A stretch of 64,000 nt of DNA from Microbacterium soli (GTDB taxonomy: Bacteria; Actinomycetota; Actinomycetes; Actinomycetales; Microbacteriaceae). This document shows positions 45,488 through 54,052 of this stretch, piece by piece. The stretch is from the NCBI RefSeq assembly GCF_039539005.1, contig NZ_BAABCP010000001.1, positions 1,302,001-1,366,000 on the forward strand. The letters run 5' to 3'. The stretch's first letter is position 1; every line of letters begins with the position of its first letter. The translations under genes were made by a program, and so were the position numbers. The notes below the pieces were generated by a model. That model had not been told where the DNA came from, searched no databases, and saw only the letters and a program-made list of their open reading frames with translations.

Positions 45488-46497
45488 GGGAGCTCGGCGA
45501 GGTCGTCGACGAGCGCGGCCACCGCATCGACGTTGCGGATCCCGGCCTCCGTCGCGGGGAAGTCGACGATGAGGAAGCGCTTCTCGCGCACGGCGTCCAG
45601 CTGCGCGGTGATGGGGTTCGACCTGAGCCGCTCGATCTTCGATTCCGCGGTGTTCCACGCCGCATCGACGAGCACGATCACGTCGGGGTTCGCGGCGGCG
45701 ACGAGCTCCCACGAGGTCGAGGTCCAGGTGTCGTGCACGTCGGCGAAGACGTTCGAGAGCCCGGCCGCCGACATGATCATCTCCGGCGCCCCGATCCCGG
45801 CGCCCACGTACGGCTGGTCCGTGCCGGAGGAGTACCACACGGCGGTGAGGTCACGCGTGTCGGGCGCGATGTCCGCCAGCTGCGCGCGCTGCCGCGCCAC
45901 GAGGTCCGCCGCGGCGTCCCGCTCGCCGACGAGCCTTCCGGCCTCCTCGAAGCCCGCGAAGACCGCGTCGAAGGTGAGCGGGTCGGGCATGTAGCCCGCC
46001 GCCTTGCAGGCGGCGGGCGCGACGTAGGTGGTCACGCCGAGGCGCTGCAGCTCGTCGCGCTCGCCGACGCCCTCCGTCGAGAAGTTGGACTCCCATCCGG
46101 CGAACACCAGATCGGGCTCCAGGGCCAGCACCGACTCCCGCGAGGGGAGCTTGTCCGAGAGCACCGGTATGCCCTCGCCCTCATCGGCGAGGTCCGCGGG
46201 CAGCGGCCCGTCGGAGAAGGCGGAGCCGATGATCCGGTCGCCGGCTCCGAGGGCGAGCAGCAGCTCGAGCGGCGACGACTTGATCGCGATGATGCGCTGG
46301 GCGGGATGCTCGACGGTCACCTCCGTGCCGCAGTTGTCGATGGGGGCGGATGCGATGGCATCGGCGGCACCGTCGGCAGCGGCCGGACCGGCGTTGCCGC
46401 CGGCCGGCGCGGCGGGATCGATGCCGCATCCGGCGAGGGCGACGACGAGGAGCAGGGCGGGGGCGACGCCGATGACGGCGCGGCGGATGGGGGACAT
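45484..46497 (-). CDS. Proposed F420-0 ABC importer, binding lipoprotein
   Basis: 337 residues. The lipoprotein signal ends in VALAGCGI. The mature TroA/FecB-type domain has RIIAIKSSPLELLLALGAGD and the PAACKAAGYMPDPLTFDAV segment that I associate with the proposed F420-0 receptor rather than with siderophore receptors. It heads a three-gene cassette on the minus strand. The double element at 46617-46664, in its promoter, ties its expression to fgd and the catabolic genes. A cobalamin or siderophore role is the alternative. Confidence 0.75.
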   Translation of the reverse strand: MSPIRRAVIGVAPALLLVVALAGCGIDPAAPAGGNAGPAAADGAADAIASAPIDNCGTEVTVEHPAQRIIAIKSSPLELLLALGAGDRIIGSAFSDGPLPADLADEGEGIPVLSDKLPSRESVLALEPDLVFAGWESNFSTEGVGERDELQRLGVTTYVAPAACKAAGYMPDPLTFDAVFAGFEEAGRLVGERDAAADLVARQRAQLADIAPDTRDLTAVWYSSGTDQPYVGAGIGAPEMIMSAAGLSNVFADVHDTWTSTSWELVAAANPDVIVLVDAAWNTAESKIERLRSNPITAQLDAVREKRFLIVDFPATEAGIRNVDAVAALVDDLAELP

Positions 46498-46616
46498 GGT
46501 TCTCCGACTCGGGATGGTTCGCAGGGCGGGTGCGGCGCGCATCTCCAGCGCCGACGCGCGGCCCAGTCCCGGACCACTTCGACCCGGCCAATCGGGTCGG
46601 GGCATCGGGGAGATCA

Positions 46617-46664
46617 TAACTTGGATCCAGAATCCAAACAAGACTGGATTCTGGATCCAAGTTA
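46617..46664. promoter_or_regulatory. Double regulon element in the divergent promoter region (copies C1 and C2)
   Basis: TTGGATCCAGAATCCAA at 46621-46637 and the inverted copy at 46644-46660 (one mismatch) together form a perfect 20-bp inverted repeat around an eight-base spacer. On the minus strand TTGTTT and TATGAT (-10, 46618 to 46613) are 17 bases apart with C1 filling the spacer, so binding there would block the importer promoter. The rightward promoter is less clear (CATGAT at 46668). Confidence 0.78.
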
Positions 46665-46739
46665 AGTCATGATGGTGCGAGGTCGCATGCAGCGACGCAG
46701 AGGACGAGTGCGCAGCCGCACTCCGGCCGAGAGGATTCC

Positions 46740-47690
46740 ATGCAGACAACAGCCGTCTCATTCTTCAGCGAGGGTCACCGCATCGCCGCCGAATGGCGCA
46801 CCCCCGACGCCCCCGGCCCGTACCGTGCGATCGTCCAGGGCCCCGGCTGGCTCGGCCTCAAGGACGCCAAGCTCTACGTCCGCTATCACGAGGCGCTGAT
46901 CGAGGCGGGCTTCGCCGTGCTCGTGATCGACTACCGTGGGTTCGGCGACTCCGAGGGCGACCGCGGCTACCTGTCGCCGGCCTGGCAGCTGCAGGACCTC
47001 GTCAACGCCGTCAGCTACCTCACGACCCGCGACGACGTCATCGCCGACGCGATCGGCGTGTTCGGCACCGGCGGCACGGGCGGCGGGAACGCCGTGCTGC
47101 TGGCCGACGCGGACCCGCGCATCAAGGCCGCCGTCAGCCAGGTCCCCGTCGCGGACGGCGAGGACTGGCTGCACCGCATGCGCAGCGAGTCCGAATGGCT
47201 CGACTTCCTGAAGGCCATCGACGAGGACCGCCGGGCGCGGGTCACGACCGGTCAGGGGCGCATCGTGCACCCTCGCGAGGAGATCATGATCCCCTCGGCC
47301 GAGCGCCGCGTCACCAAGGTCAAGGCCGACGTCGACGGCCGCATCCCCACCGCCGTGCCGTTCGCCTGCGCGGAGGGCATCATCGCCTACCGCCCCATCG
47401 ACGCCGCCGCGCGCCTGACCACCCCGCTGCTCGTGATCGGGGTCGAGGGCGACGCCACCACCCCCACCGACCACGCCGAAGCGCTGTACGAGGCCGCGAA
47501 GGGGCCCAAGCAGCTCATCCTGCAGCGGCACACGACCCACTACGCCGCCTACGACACGTACTGGGAGCAGACCACCCCCGTGATCGTCGACTGGTTCGAC
47601 CGCCACGTCCGCCCCGCGCACCTCATCCACCGCTCCGTCGCGTCTCCGGCATCCGGCGACGCCATCACCCCCCAGGAGGTCCAGCGATGA
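46740..47690 (+). CDS. Alpha/beta hydrolase with an unusual nucleophile motif
   Basis: 316 residues of the alpha/beta hydrolase fold: VLVIDYRGFGDSEGDRGYLSP, IGVFGTGGTGGGNAVL and a late aspartate (VEGDATTPTDHAEAL) and histidine (RHTTHYAAYD). The nucleophile elbow, normally G-x-S-x-G, reads G111-G112-T113-G114-G115, so threonine replaces serine, or the protein is not a serine hydrolase. It is encoded right behind element C and four bases overlap the cyclic amidohydrolase gene. The role could be C-C, ester or amide hydrolysis in the same pathway. Confidence 0.82.
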   Translation: MQTTAVSFFSEGHRIAAEWRTPDAPGPYRAIVQGPGWLGLKDAKLYVRYHEALIEAGFAVLVIDYRGFGDSEGDRGYLSPAWQLQDLVNAVSYLTTRDDVIADAIGVFGTGGTGGGNAVLLADADPRIKAAVSQVPVADGEDWLHRMRSESEWLDFLKAIDEDRRARVTTGQGRIVHPREEIMIPSAERRVTKVKADVDGRIPTAVPFACAEGIIAYRPIDAAARLTTPLLVIGVEGDATTPTDHAEALYEAAKGPKQLILQRHTTHYAAYDTYWEQTTPVIVDWFDRHVRPAHLIHRSVASPASGDAITPQEVQR

Positions 47691-49096
47691 CCATCGAACT
47701 CAAGATCACCGGCGGCACCGTCGTCACGCCGTCCGGTCCCGTCGAGGCGGACCTGCTCGTCGCCGACGGCAGGGTCGCCGGCATCGTGGCATCCGGCATC
47801 GGCGTCGAGGCGGACCGCACGATCGACGCGACCGGCAAGCTCGTGCTGCCCGGCATGGTCGACGTGCACGTGCACACCCGCGAGCCCGGCTACGAGCACA
47901 AGGACGACGTGTACACCACGAGTCTGCAGGCCGCCGCCGGCGGCGTGACCACCATCTTCGGGATGCCGAACCTCAAGCCCCCGACGACCGACGTCGCCAC
48001 CCTGACCGACGTGTTCGAGCGCTACGAGAGCAGCTCGATCGTGGATTGGAACCACAACCCGGCCCCGACGAAGTTCGACGAGATCGCGGGCATGAGCGAG
48101 CTGGGCATCCGCGCCTACAAGATCTACATGGTCGTCGACACCGGCCGCGACTACCCGCACCCCTCGGGCACGGGCATCCACGACCACGGCCACCTGCTCG
48201 AGATCATGGACCACATCGCCAGGACCGGGAAGCGCTTCATCGTGCACCCCCACGACCAGGCGCTGATGGATTACATCGAGGGCCAGTACCTCGCCCGCGG
48301 GGAGAACACCCCGCAGGGATACGCCTCCGCCTACGCCGCGCGCGAAGGCGTCATCTGGGACACCGCGATCGACGTCGTGCTGCGGCTGGCGGAGGCGTCC
48401 GGATGTCCTGTGCACATCGCGCACATCCAGACGCGCCGGTCGATCGAGGCCGTCCGCCGAGCCAAGGCCCGCGGCATCGACGTGACCTGCGAGGTCAACC
48501 ACTGGGCGCCGTTCCTGTCCACCTGGAACGACGTCGAGACCCTCGGTCCCTACGCGCTGAGCTACTACGTCCCCGACGACAACCGCGCCGCCGTGTGGGA
48601 GGGCATGCGCGACGGCACCATCGACATGGCCGCCAGCGACCACGCTCCGCACACCCGTGAGGAGAAGGAGATCGGCTGGACGAAGATGTGGAGCTCGCAC
48701 ACGGGCACCCCCGGCATCCAGTACTACTACGAGCTCATGCTCGACGCCGTCAACAAGGGCGAGCTGGAGCTGCAGCGCGCGATCGACATGGTCGCGCACA
48801 TCCCCGCGGCGAAGTTCGGGCTGGCGGGCGTGAAGGGCGCACTGACCGTCGGGGCGGATGCCGACATCGTCATCGCCGACATGGCGCAGGAGTGGACGAT
48901 CACCAACGACGACGTCCTCTCCAAGACCGGCTGGACGCCGTACGACGGACGCTCCATCAGCGCGCGCATCGTGCGCACCCTCGTGCGGGGCACCGATGTC
49001 TACGTCGGCACGGAGGTCGTCGGCGACCGCACGCACGGAAAGCTCGCCGCCTCGGCGGAAGACAGGGCGGCGCTGGCCGCCGCAGAAGGGAACTGA
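47687..49096 (+). CDS. Cyclic amidohydrolase (dihydroorotase/allantoinase/hydantoinase type)
   Basis: 469 residues. The binuclear metal centre is complete: His61 and His63 in DVHVHTREPG, carboxylated lysine candidate Lys145 in RAYKIYM, His187/189 in FIVHPHD, a further histidine in PVHIAHIQT and the aspartate in ASDHAPHT. Such enzymes open cyclic amides such as hydantoins, dihydropyrimidines, dihydroorotate or allantoin. No pyrimidine-synthesis genes surround it; it sits between an alpha/beta hydrolase and a luciferase-like enzyme, so a catabolic role on a ring amide is likely. The exact substrate is unknown. Confidence 0.88.
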   Translation: MTIELKITGGTVVTPSGPVEADLLVADGRVAGIVASGIGVEADRTIDATGKLVLPGMVDVHVHTREPGYEHKDDVYTTSLQAAAGGVTTIFGMPNLKPPTTDVATLTDVFERYESSSIVDWNHNPAPTKFDEIAGMSELGIRAYKIYMVVDTGRDYPHPSGTGIHDHGHLLEIMDHIARTGKRFIVHPHDQALMDYIEGQYLARGENTPQGYASAYAAREGVIWDTAIDVVLRLAEASGCPVHIAHIQTRRSIEAVRRAKARGIDVTCEVNHWAPFLSTWNDVETLGPYALSYYVPDDNRAAVWEGMRDGTIDMAASDHAPHTREEKEIGWTKMWSSHTGTPGIQYYYELMLDAVNKGELELQRAIDMVAHIPAAKFGLAGVKGALTVGADADIVIADMAQEWTITNDDVLSKTGWTPYDGRSISARIVRTLVRGTDVYVGTEVVGDRTHGKLAASAEDRAALAAAEGN

Positions 49097-49097
49097 C

Positions 49098-50072
49098 ATG
49101 AAATTCGGACTGCTGCTGCCGCACTTCGGCGAGGAGGCGAGCAGGGAGAAGCTGCTCGAGGGGTCCAAGCTCGCCGAGAGCTACGGCTTCGACTCCGTGT
49201 GGGTGCGCGATCACCTCGTGTTCGAGCCGCACGGGGAGATGGAGAAGCCCAACCGCACCTTCTACGACGCGCTCACCACGCTCACCGCGATCGGCGCCGT
49301 CACCGAGAAGCTCGAGCTGGGCACGGGCTCGCTCATCCCGTTCCGCCACCCGCTGGTCACCGCCCTGATGGCGGGCACCATGACTCAGCTGCTCGGTCCG
49401 CGCCTCATCCTCGGGTTCGGCGCCGGCACCTTCGACCACGAGTTCGAGGCCATCGGCTGGGGCGACCGGGATCGCGTCGAGCTGGTGCGCTCGAACGCCG
49501 AGATCCTCCGTCGCGTGTTCACGGAGAACGACGTCAGCTACGACGACGGCGTGTTCTCCTTCGACAACGTCACCATCGAGCCCAAGCCCGTCGGCGGAGC
49601 CGTGCCGTTCTGGTACTGCGGTGCGACCCCCCGCTCGGCCCGCCTCGCGGCGGAGTTCTGCGACGGCTGGATGCCGGGACGCACGGGCCTGGCGACGATG
49701 GAGAAGCGCATCAAGACCATGCGCGACATCACCGACGAGAACGGCCGGAAGATGCCGACCGTCGCCGTGATTCCGCCGACCTCCATCGAGGACACCCGTG
49801 AGGAGGCCCTCAAGCACGTGAACATCCCCGGCCTGCTGGCGTGGGCCAACAAGGCCAAGTTCGCCGTCAAGCCGCCGTCCGGCAGCTTCGAGACCGTGGA
49901 GGACCTGAAGGGCCAGCTCATCGTCGGCAGCCCCGACGAGGCCGTCGAGCAGGTGAAGGAGTTCGAGGCCATCGGCACCGAGCACCTGGTGTTCGACTTC
50001 CGCTTCAAGTTCGACCGCTTCTTCGAGCAGATCGAGCTGCTCGGCACCGAGGTGCTGCCGAAGCTGCGCTGA
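49098..50072 (+). CDS. LLM class oxidoreductase, possibly F420-dependent
   Basis: 324 residues with the luciferase-like barrel: KFGLLLPHFGEEASREKLLE, GFDSVWVRDHLVF, EKLELGTGSLIPFRHPL, LLGPRLILGFGAGTFDHEFE and VPFWYCGATPRSARLAAEF. The opening and the WVRDHL strand resemble F420-dependent members, and the regulon also contains fgd and F420 synthesis genes. FMN use cannot be excluded. In the operon with a cyclic amidohydrolase, it could oxidise, reduce or open a ring. It starts one base behind the amidohydrolase stop. Confidence 0.82.
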   Translation: MKFGLLLPHFGEEASREKLLEGSKLAESYGFDSVWVRDHLVFEPHGEMEKPNRTFYDALTTLTAIGAVTEKLELGTGSLIPFRHPLVTALMAGTMTQLLGPRLILGFGAGTFDHEFEAIGWGDRDRVELVRSNAEILRRVFTENDVSYDDGVFSFDNVTIEPKPVGGAVPFWYCGATPRSARLAAEFCDGWMPGRTGLATMEKRIKTMRDITDENGRKMPTVAVIPPTSIEDTREEALKHVNIPGLLAWANKAKFAVKPPSGSFETVEDLKGQLIVGSPDEAVEQVKEFEAIGTEHLVFDFRFKFDRFFEQIELLGTEVLPKLR

Positions 50073-50078
50073 TCCCGA

Positions 50079-50109
50079 GGGCGGGTCGCGCGCGCAGCGC
50101 GGCCCGCCC
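50079..50109 (+). terminator. Hairpin between the LLM gene and the importer genes
   Basis: GGGCGGG (50079-50085) pairs with CCCGCCC (50103-50109), and CGCGC with GCGCG inside. It has no T-run. It may end or reduce transcription before the importer at 50305; the rest of 50110-50304 shows no element or clear promoter. Confidence 0.5.
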
Positions 50110-50304
50110 GCACGGTGCACCTCTCCGACGGCGAGGGGCACCGGCTCCGCCGCGGCGGAGCGACCCGAAGCCCGTTCACCCGGGCAGGACGCGAATCAAT
50201 GCCGACCCGTGTCCTGCAGGCAGCGCTCGGACGGCGGCCGGATGCGGCGGCCGGACGACGATGTGGTCGGCAGACCCGATCGATGAAGACCGTGGAGAGC
50301 CCCG

Positions 50305-51147
50305 ATGAGTGATCACCCCCCTACCGTCTCCGCACCGCAGCGCGCGCCGGAACGTCCGCTGATCGACGTGCGGAACCTGACCGTCCGCTACAGCATCTCG
50401 CGCACCGGCCAGACCCTCACCGCCGTCGAGAACGTCAATCTGACGATCGAGGCCGGTGAGTTCGTCACCGTGCTGGGCCCGTCCGGCTGCGGCAAGACGA
50501 CGGTGATGAACGTCATCGCCGGGCTCGTGCGGGCCACCGAGGGCGAGGTGCTCGTCGACGGCGTGCCCGTCGACGGGCCGAGCCCCGACCGCGCCGTCGT
50601 GTTCCAGGACTACGCGCTGCTGCCGTGGCGGACGGTCTTCGACAACGTGCGCTTCGGCGTCGAGATGCAGAAGCAGTACCGCGGCGTCGACATGCACGAC
50701 AAGGTGCAGGAGACGATCGAGATCGTCGGGCTGAAGGGCTTCGAGAAGTCCTATCCGCGCGAGCTGTCCGGAGGCATGCAGCAGCGCGTGGGACTCGCCA
50801 GAGCGCTCGTGGGCGGCCCTCGCGTGCTGCTCATGGACGAGCCGCTCGGTGCTGTCGACGCGCTCACGCGTGAGGTGATGCGCGCCGAGCTGGAGAGGAT
50901 CATCCAGGCCACCGGGTCGACGGTCGTGTTCATCACCCACTCCATCGAGGAGGCCATCCTCCTGGGCGATCGCATCGTCGTGTTCAAGAGCCATCCCGGA
51001 TCCGTGCTGGAGGTGCACGAGACGAACATGAGCAGGCCGCGCAGCGAGCGCGGCGCTCAGGGCGACCCGCGCTACATCGAGCTGCGCGATCACCTGTGGG
51101 CCGCGCTCGAGCGCGAGGCCACCGACGCGGTGCGGGCGCGGGCATGA
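50305..51147 (+). CDS. ABC importer ATPase, taurine/nitrate (SsuB/TauB) type
   Basis: 280 residues. Walker [14 protein letters not shown]-loop [19 protein letters not shown], signature [17 protein letters not shown] and Walker [17 protein letters not shown] identify the TauB/SsuB group. It powers the importer formed with the next two permeases and the NMT1-type receptor at 52884. The stop overlaps the next start by four bases. Confidence 0.93.
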   Translation: MSDHPPTVSAPQRAPERPLIDVRNLTVRYSISRTGQTLTAVENVNLTIEAGEFVTVLGPSGCGKTTVMNVIAGLVRATEGEVLVDGVPVDGPSPDRAVVFQDYALLPWRTVFDNVRFGVEMQKQYRGVDMHDKVQETIEIVGLKGFEKSYPRELSGGMQQRVGLARALVGGPRVLLMDEPLGAVDALTREVMRAELERIIQATGSTVVFITHSIEEAILLGDRIVVFKSHPGSVLEVHETNMSRPRSERGAQGDPRYIELRDHLWAALEREATDAVRARA

Positions 51148-51977
51148 GCGCGACCGCGAGTCTCGCCGCGGTCCGCGCGGGCAGCGGACGAGCCCGGCCG
51201 CGGACCTCATGGCTGCGCCGCCGCGGGCTCTGGCTCTCCCTCGTCGATCTCGTGATCATCGTCGGCATCTGGCATCTCGTCGTCGTCACGTTCGGTCTGG
51301 TGAGCAGAGTGTTCCTCCCCGCCCCCGCCGACGTCGTGCTGGGCTTCGGTCAGCTGGCGGAGGCCGGCGTGCTGTGGTCGAACATGGGGTTCAGCGCCGT
51401 GACGTGGCTGATCGGCTTCGGCCTCGGCACCCTCGCCGGCATCGTCACGGGTCTGGTCGTGGGCAGTGTGCACGTCGTCTACAAGCTGGCGATGCCGGTC
51501 CTCTGGGCGGCCTGGGCGACGCCGCTGGTGGCGATCCAGCCCATCATCGGCGTCTGGTTCGGCTTCGGGATGACCCCCAACGTCGTGCTGGTGTTCCTCA
51601 GCACGGCGATCCCCATCTCGCTGAACACCGTCGCCGGCGTCGCGGGCGTGAGCCCCTCGATCCTCCGCGCGGCGACGGTGTACGGCGCCGGCCCTGTCCA
51701 GGCGTACCTGAAGGTGCGGCTGCCGTGGACGTTCCCGTACATCGTCGGCGGCATCCGTCTGGCCATCCCCACCAGCCTGATCGGGCTGCTCATCGGGGAG
51801 ATGGTGTCGAGCCCCATGGGCATGGGGTCGCTCATCGTGACGTCGCTGTCGCGGTTCCGCACGAATCAGGCGTTCTCGGCGATCATCTTCTTCATCGTCG
51901 TCTCGGTGGTCCTCGTCTCGGTCGCGGACCGCCTCGAGCGCCGAACCGGTCGCTGGCGGGAGGTGGACGCCCGATGA
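51144..51977 (+). CDS. ABC importer permease 1, SsuC/TauC type
   Basis: 277 residues with about six hydrophobic segments ([20 protein letters not shown] first). The coupling loop is [21 protein letters not shown]. This importer has two different permease genes where most SsuABC systems have one, so the channel is probably a heterodimer. ATG 51144 overlaps the ATPase stop, and the stop overlaps the second permease start. Confidence 0.9.
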   Translation: MSATASLAAVRAGSGRARPRTSWLRRRGLWLSLVDLVIIVGIWHLVVVTFGLVSRVFLPAPADVVLGFGQLAEAGVLWSNMGFSAVTWLIGFGLGTLAGIVTGLVVGSVHVVYKLAMPVLWAAWATPLVAIQPIIGVWFGFGMTPNVVLVFLSTAIPISLNTVAGVAGVSPSILRAATVYGAGPVQAYLKVRLPWTFPYIVGGIRLAIPTSLIGLLIGEMVSSPMGMGSLIVTSLSRFRTNQAFSAIIFFIVVSVVLVSVADRLERRTGRWREVDAR

Positions 51978-52804
51978 GCGCGGCAGCCGTCATCGCGGAT
52001 CGGCAGCGCCCGCACCGGATGCGGATGCTGTGGGATGCGACACGCTGGCAGCTCGCGATCCTCGTCGAGCTGGTCGTCATCCTGCTGGTGTGGCAGTACC
52101 TGCAGTCCGCCGTGGAGTTCTGGAGCCCGGTCTTCCTGCCCCCGCCCTCGGAGATCTGGGCGGCGCTGACCGACATGGCGGGCTCGGGAGTGCTGTGGGG
52201 GAGCCTCGCGTACAGCGCCGGCAACGCGATCGCCGGTTTCCTGCTGGCGGCGCTCTTCGGCGTGTTCACCGGACTGCTCCTGGGGTCGTCGAGGCTGTTC
52301 TACGACATCGTCGGCGGTCCGTTCTGGACGCTGTACGCCACCCCGCGCATCGCGTTCCAGCCGCTGCTGGTGCTGTGGATGGGCTTCGGCAGCGGTCCCA
52401 AGATCCTCATCATCTTCCTGATGGCGTACTTCCCCGTCGCGATCAGCACGATGGACGGCATCCGCGGCGTGGACCGCTCGCTCGTGCGCGCGGCGCGCGT
52501 GTACGGGGCGTCCCGCGCGGAGGTCTTCTTCAAGGTGCAGCTGTGGGCGGCGCTCCCGCTCATCCTGACCGGGCTGCGCATGGGCGTCGCGCGGGCGATG
52601 ATCGGCATCGTCGTCGGGGAGTTCATCGGCGGATCCGAGGGGCTGGGCCACCTGATCCGCAAGAAGGCCGGCGAGCTCGAGCTCGGAGCCGCGATAGGGA
52701 TCACGATCCTGCTGGTCGTGATCGCGATCGTCGGCATGGCGATCCTCAACCTCGTCAAGAGGATCGTCGCCCCCTGGTACGTCGAGGGCGTCGCGCGCGG
52801 GTGA
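51974..52804 (+). CDS. ABC importer permease 2, SsuC/TauC type
   Basis: 276 residues, homologous to permease 1. Its coupling loop is LVRAARVYGASRAEVFFKVQL. The first helix is AILVELVVILLVWQYLQSA. It probably pairs with permease 1. An 80-base gap separates it from the receptor gene. Confidence 0.9.
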   Translation: MSAAAVIADRQRPHRMRMLWDATRWQLAILVELVVILLVWQYLQSAVEFWSPVFLPPPSEIWAALTDMAGSGVLWGSLAYSAGNAIAGFLLAALFGVFTGLLLGSSRLFYDIVGGPFWTLYATPRIAFQPLLVLWMGFGSGPKILIIFLMAYFPVAISTMDGIRGVDRSLVRAARVYGASRAEVFFKVQLWAALPLILTGLRMGVARAMIGIVVGEFIGGSEGLGHLIRKKAGELELGAAIGITILLVVIAIVGMAILNLVKRIVAPWYVEGVARG

Positions 52805-52883
52805 TCCGCGGGCGCACCCTCACCTCCGGCGTGCACCCGCACGTCGCATCGCAGGACGGAACAGAAACAGAAAGAAGGTACTC

Positions 52884-53906
52884 ATGAAGAAGAGCATCAT
52901 CGCCGCTGCTCTGGCGGGCACCCTCCTCCTGAGCGGATGCTCGGGATCTCCCGGAGGGAGCGGGGAGCAGGCCCCCGAGGTCTCGGTGGACACCCCGATC
53001 GGCGCGCCGGAGACCACGGAACTCACGATCGCGCTGTCGGCGCCGAACCTCGACAGCCAGGCTCCGGTGTACATCGCGCTCGACAAGGGCTACTACGAGG
53101 ACGAGGGCCTGACGATCAACGTCATCGACGCGGACAACATCAGGGAGGGGCTGATCGGCGGCAGCCTCGACGTCGCCGTCGAGGACGCCGCGGCGGTCGT
53201 GGACGCCGCGGTGGCGGGCACCGGGCTGAAGATCGTCGCGGGCTACCGGGCCCGGCAGCCGTACATCATCGCCGCGAGCGCCGACATCCAGGACCCCTCG
53301 GATCTCGAGGGTCGGCAGATCATCCTCGGCGACGCACCGGGTGTGCCCATCAACGACGTCCGCATGGACATCATGGCGCAGGAGGGCGGCTTCGACATCC
53401 GCGACGTCGGCTGGAAGGACGTCTACCCTCCTGGATTCTCCAACGCCTGGGTGGAGAATTTCGTGGCGGGGCAGGTGGCGCTCACGCCGGTGTTCCCGCG
53501 GCACATCCCCATCGTGGAGGAGGCGGGAGGGCACTTCATCATCAACACGATGAAGGAGTGGCCGAATGACGTCCTGGCGGCCTCGGAGAGCTGGATCTCG
53601 GCGAACCCGAACACGCTCGCCCGGTTCATCCGGGCGACCACGAAGGGCATGGCGCTGTACAAGGACCTGTCCCAGCAGGAGTACGTGCAGTCGATGATGG
53701 AGAAGGCGGATTTCAAGATCACCGACACCGAGCGCGAGCCCGAGATCTATGCGTACGGGCCCGAGCTGTACAACGAGAACATGCTGATGCTCGAGGAGAG
53801 CCGGTACGCCGAGGCGCTGTCGGCGTTCGGGATGGACATGCCGGAGTGGAGCACGTTCGTGGACACGACGCAGCTCGAGCGGGCGCAGAAGTCGCTCGAC
53901 GAGTGA
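52884..53906 (+). CDS. ABC importer substrate-binding lipoprotein, NMT1/SsuA type
   Basis: 340 residues. The lipoprotein signal ends in LLLSGCSGS. The mature part has the NMT1/THI5-like pattern: APNLDSQAPVYIALDKGYYE, GLIGGSLDVAVEDAAAVVDA and GYRARQPYIIAAS. Receptors of this class bind taurine, alkyl sulfonates, nitrate, pyrimidines, riboflavin or phthalate-like aromatics. The ligand is probably the substrate of the surrounding catabolic genes. An AGAAAGAAGG ribosome binding site precedes the ATG. Confidence 0.9.
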   Translation: MKKSIIAAALAGTLLLSGCSGSPGGSGEQAPEVSVDTPIGAPETTELTIALSAPNLDSQAPVYIALDKGYYEDEGLTINVIDADNIREGLIGGSLDVAVEDAAAVVDAAVAGTGLKIVAGYRARQPYIIAASADIQDPSDLEGRQIILGDAPGVPINDVRMDIMAQEGGFDIRDVGWKDVYPPGFSNAWVENFVAGQVALTPVFPRHIPIVEEAGGHFIINTMKEWPNDVLAASESWISANPNTLARFIRATTKGMALYKDLSQQEYVQSMMEKADFKITDTEREPEIYAYGPELYNENMLMLEESRYAEALSAFGMDMPEWSTFVDTTQLERAQKSLDE

Positions 53907-53986
53907 TGTCGGGGCTCCGGGCGGCGGTCGTCGGACGCCGCTGCCCGGCGCCCGTACTCCTGCGGGAGGCGAATCGCTCCTGCAGT

Positions 53987-54016
53987 TTGGATCCAGAATC
54001 CAATGAATGCTAGTGT
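53987..54016 (+). promoter_or_regulatory. Regulon element, copy D, overlapping the promoter of the six-gene operon
   Basis: TTGGATCCAGAATCCAA at 53987-54003 is a full consensus match. Its first six bases, TTGGAT, can also act as the -35 box, 18 bases before TAGTGT (54011-54016). A protein on this site would cover the promoter, which supports repression. Confidence 0.8.
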
Positions 54017-54052
54017 AGAGCTCGACGCTGTTCGACGATGAAGAGGTGACGG

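Noticed and set aside
43584..46497. Siderophore or cobalamin importer
   Set aside because: Not excluded, but the receptor features and the tail-to-tail position with fbiA and fgd fit the proposed F420-0 cassette better.
46740..50072. Ordinary pyrimidine synthesis or salvage operon (dihydroorotase)
   Set aside because: No pyrB, carA, carB or pyrD neighbours; the genes share operators with F420 and ring-cleavage genes instead.
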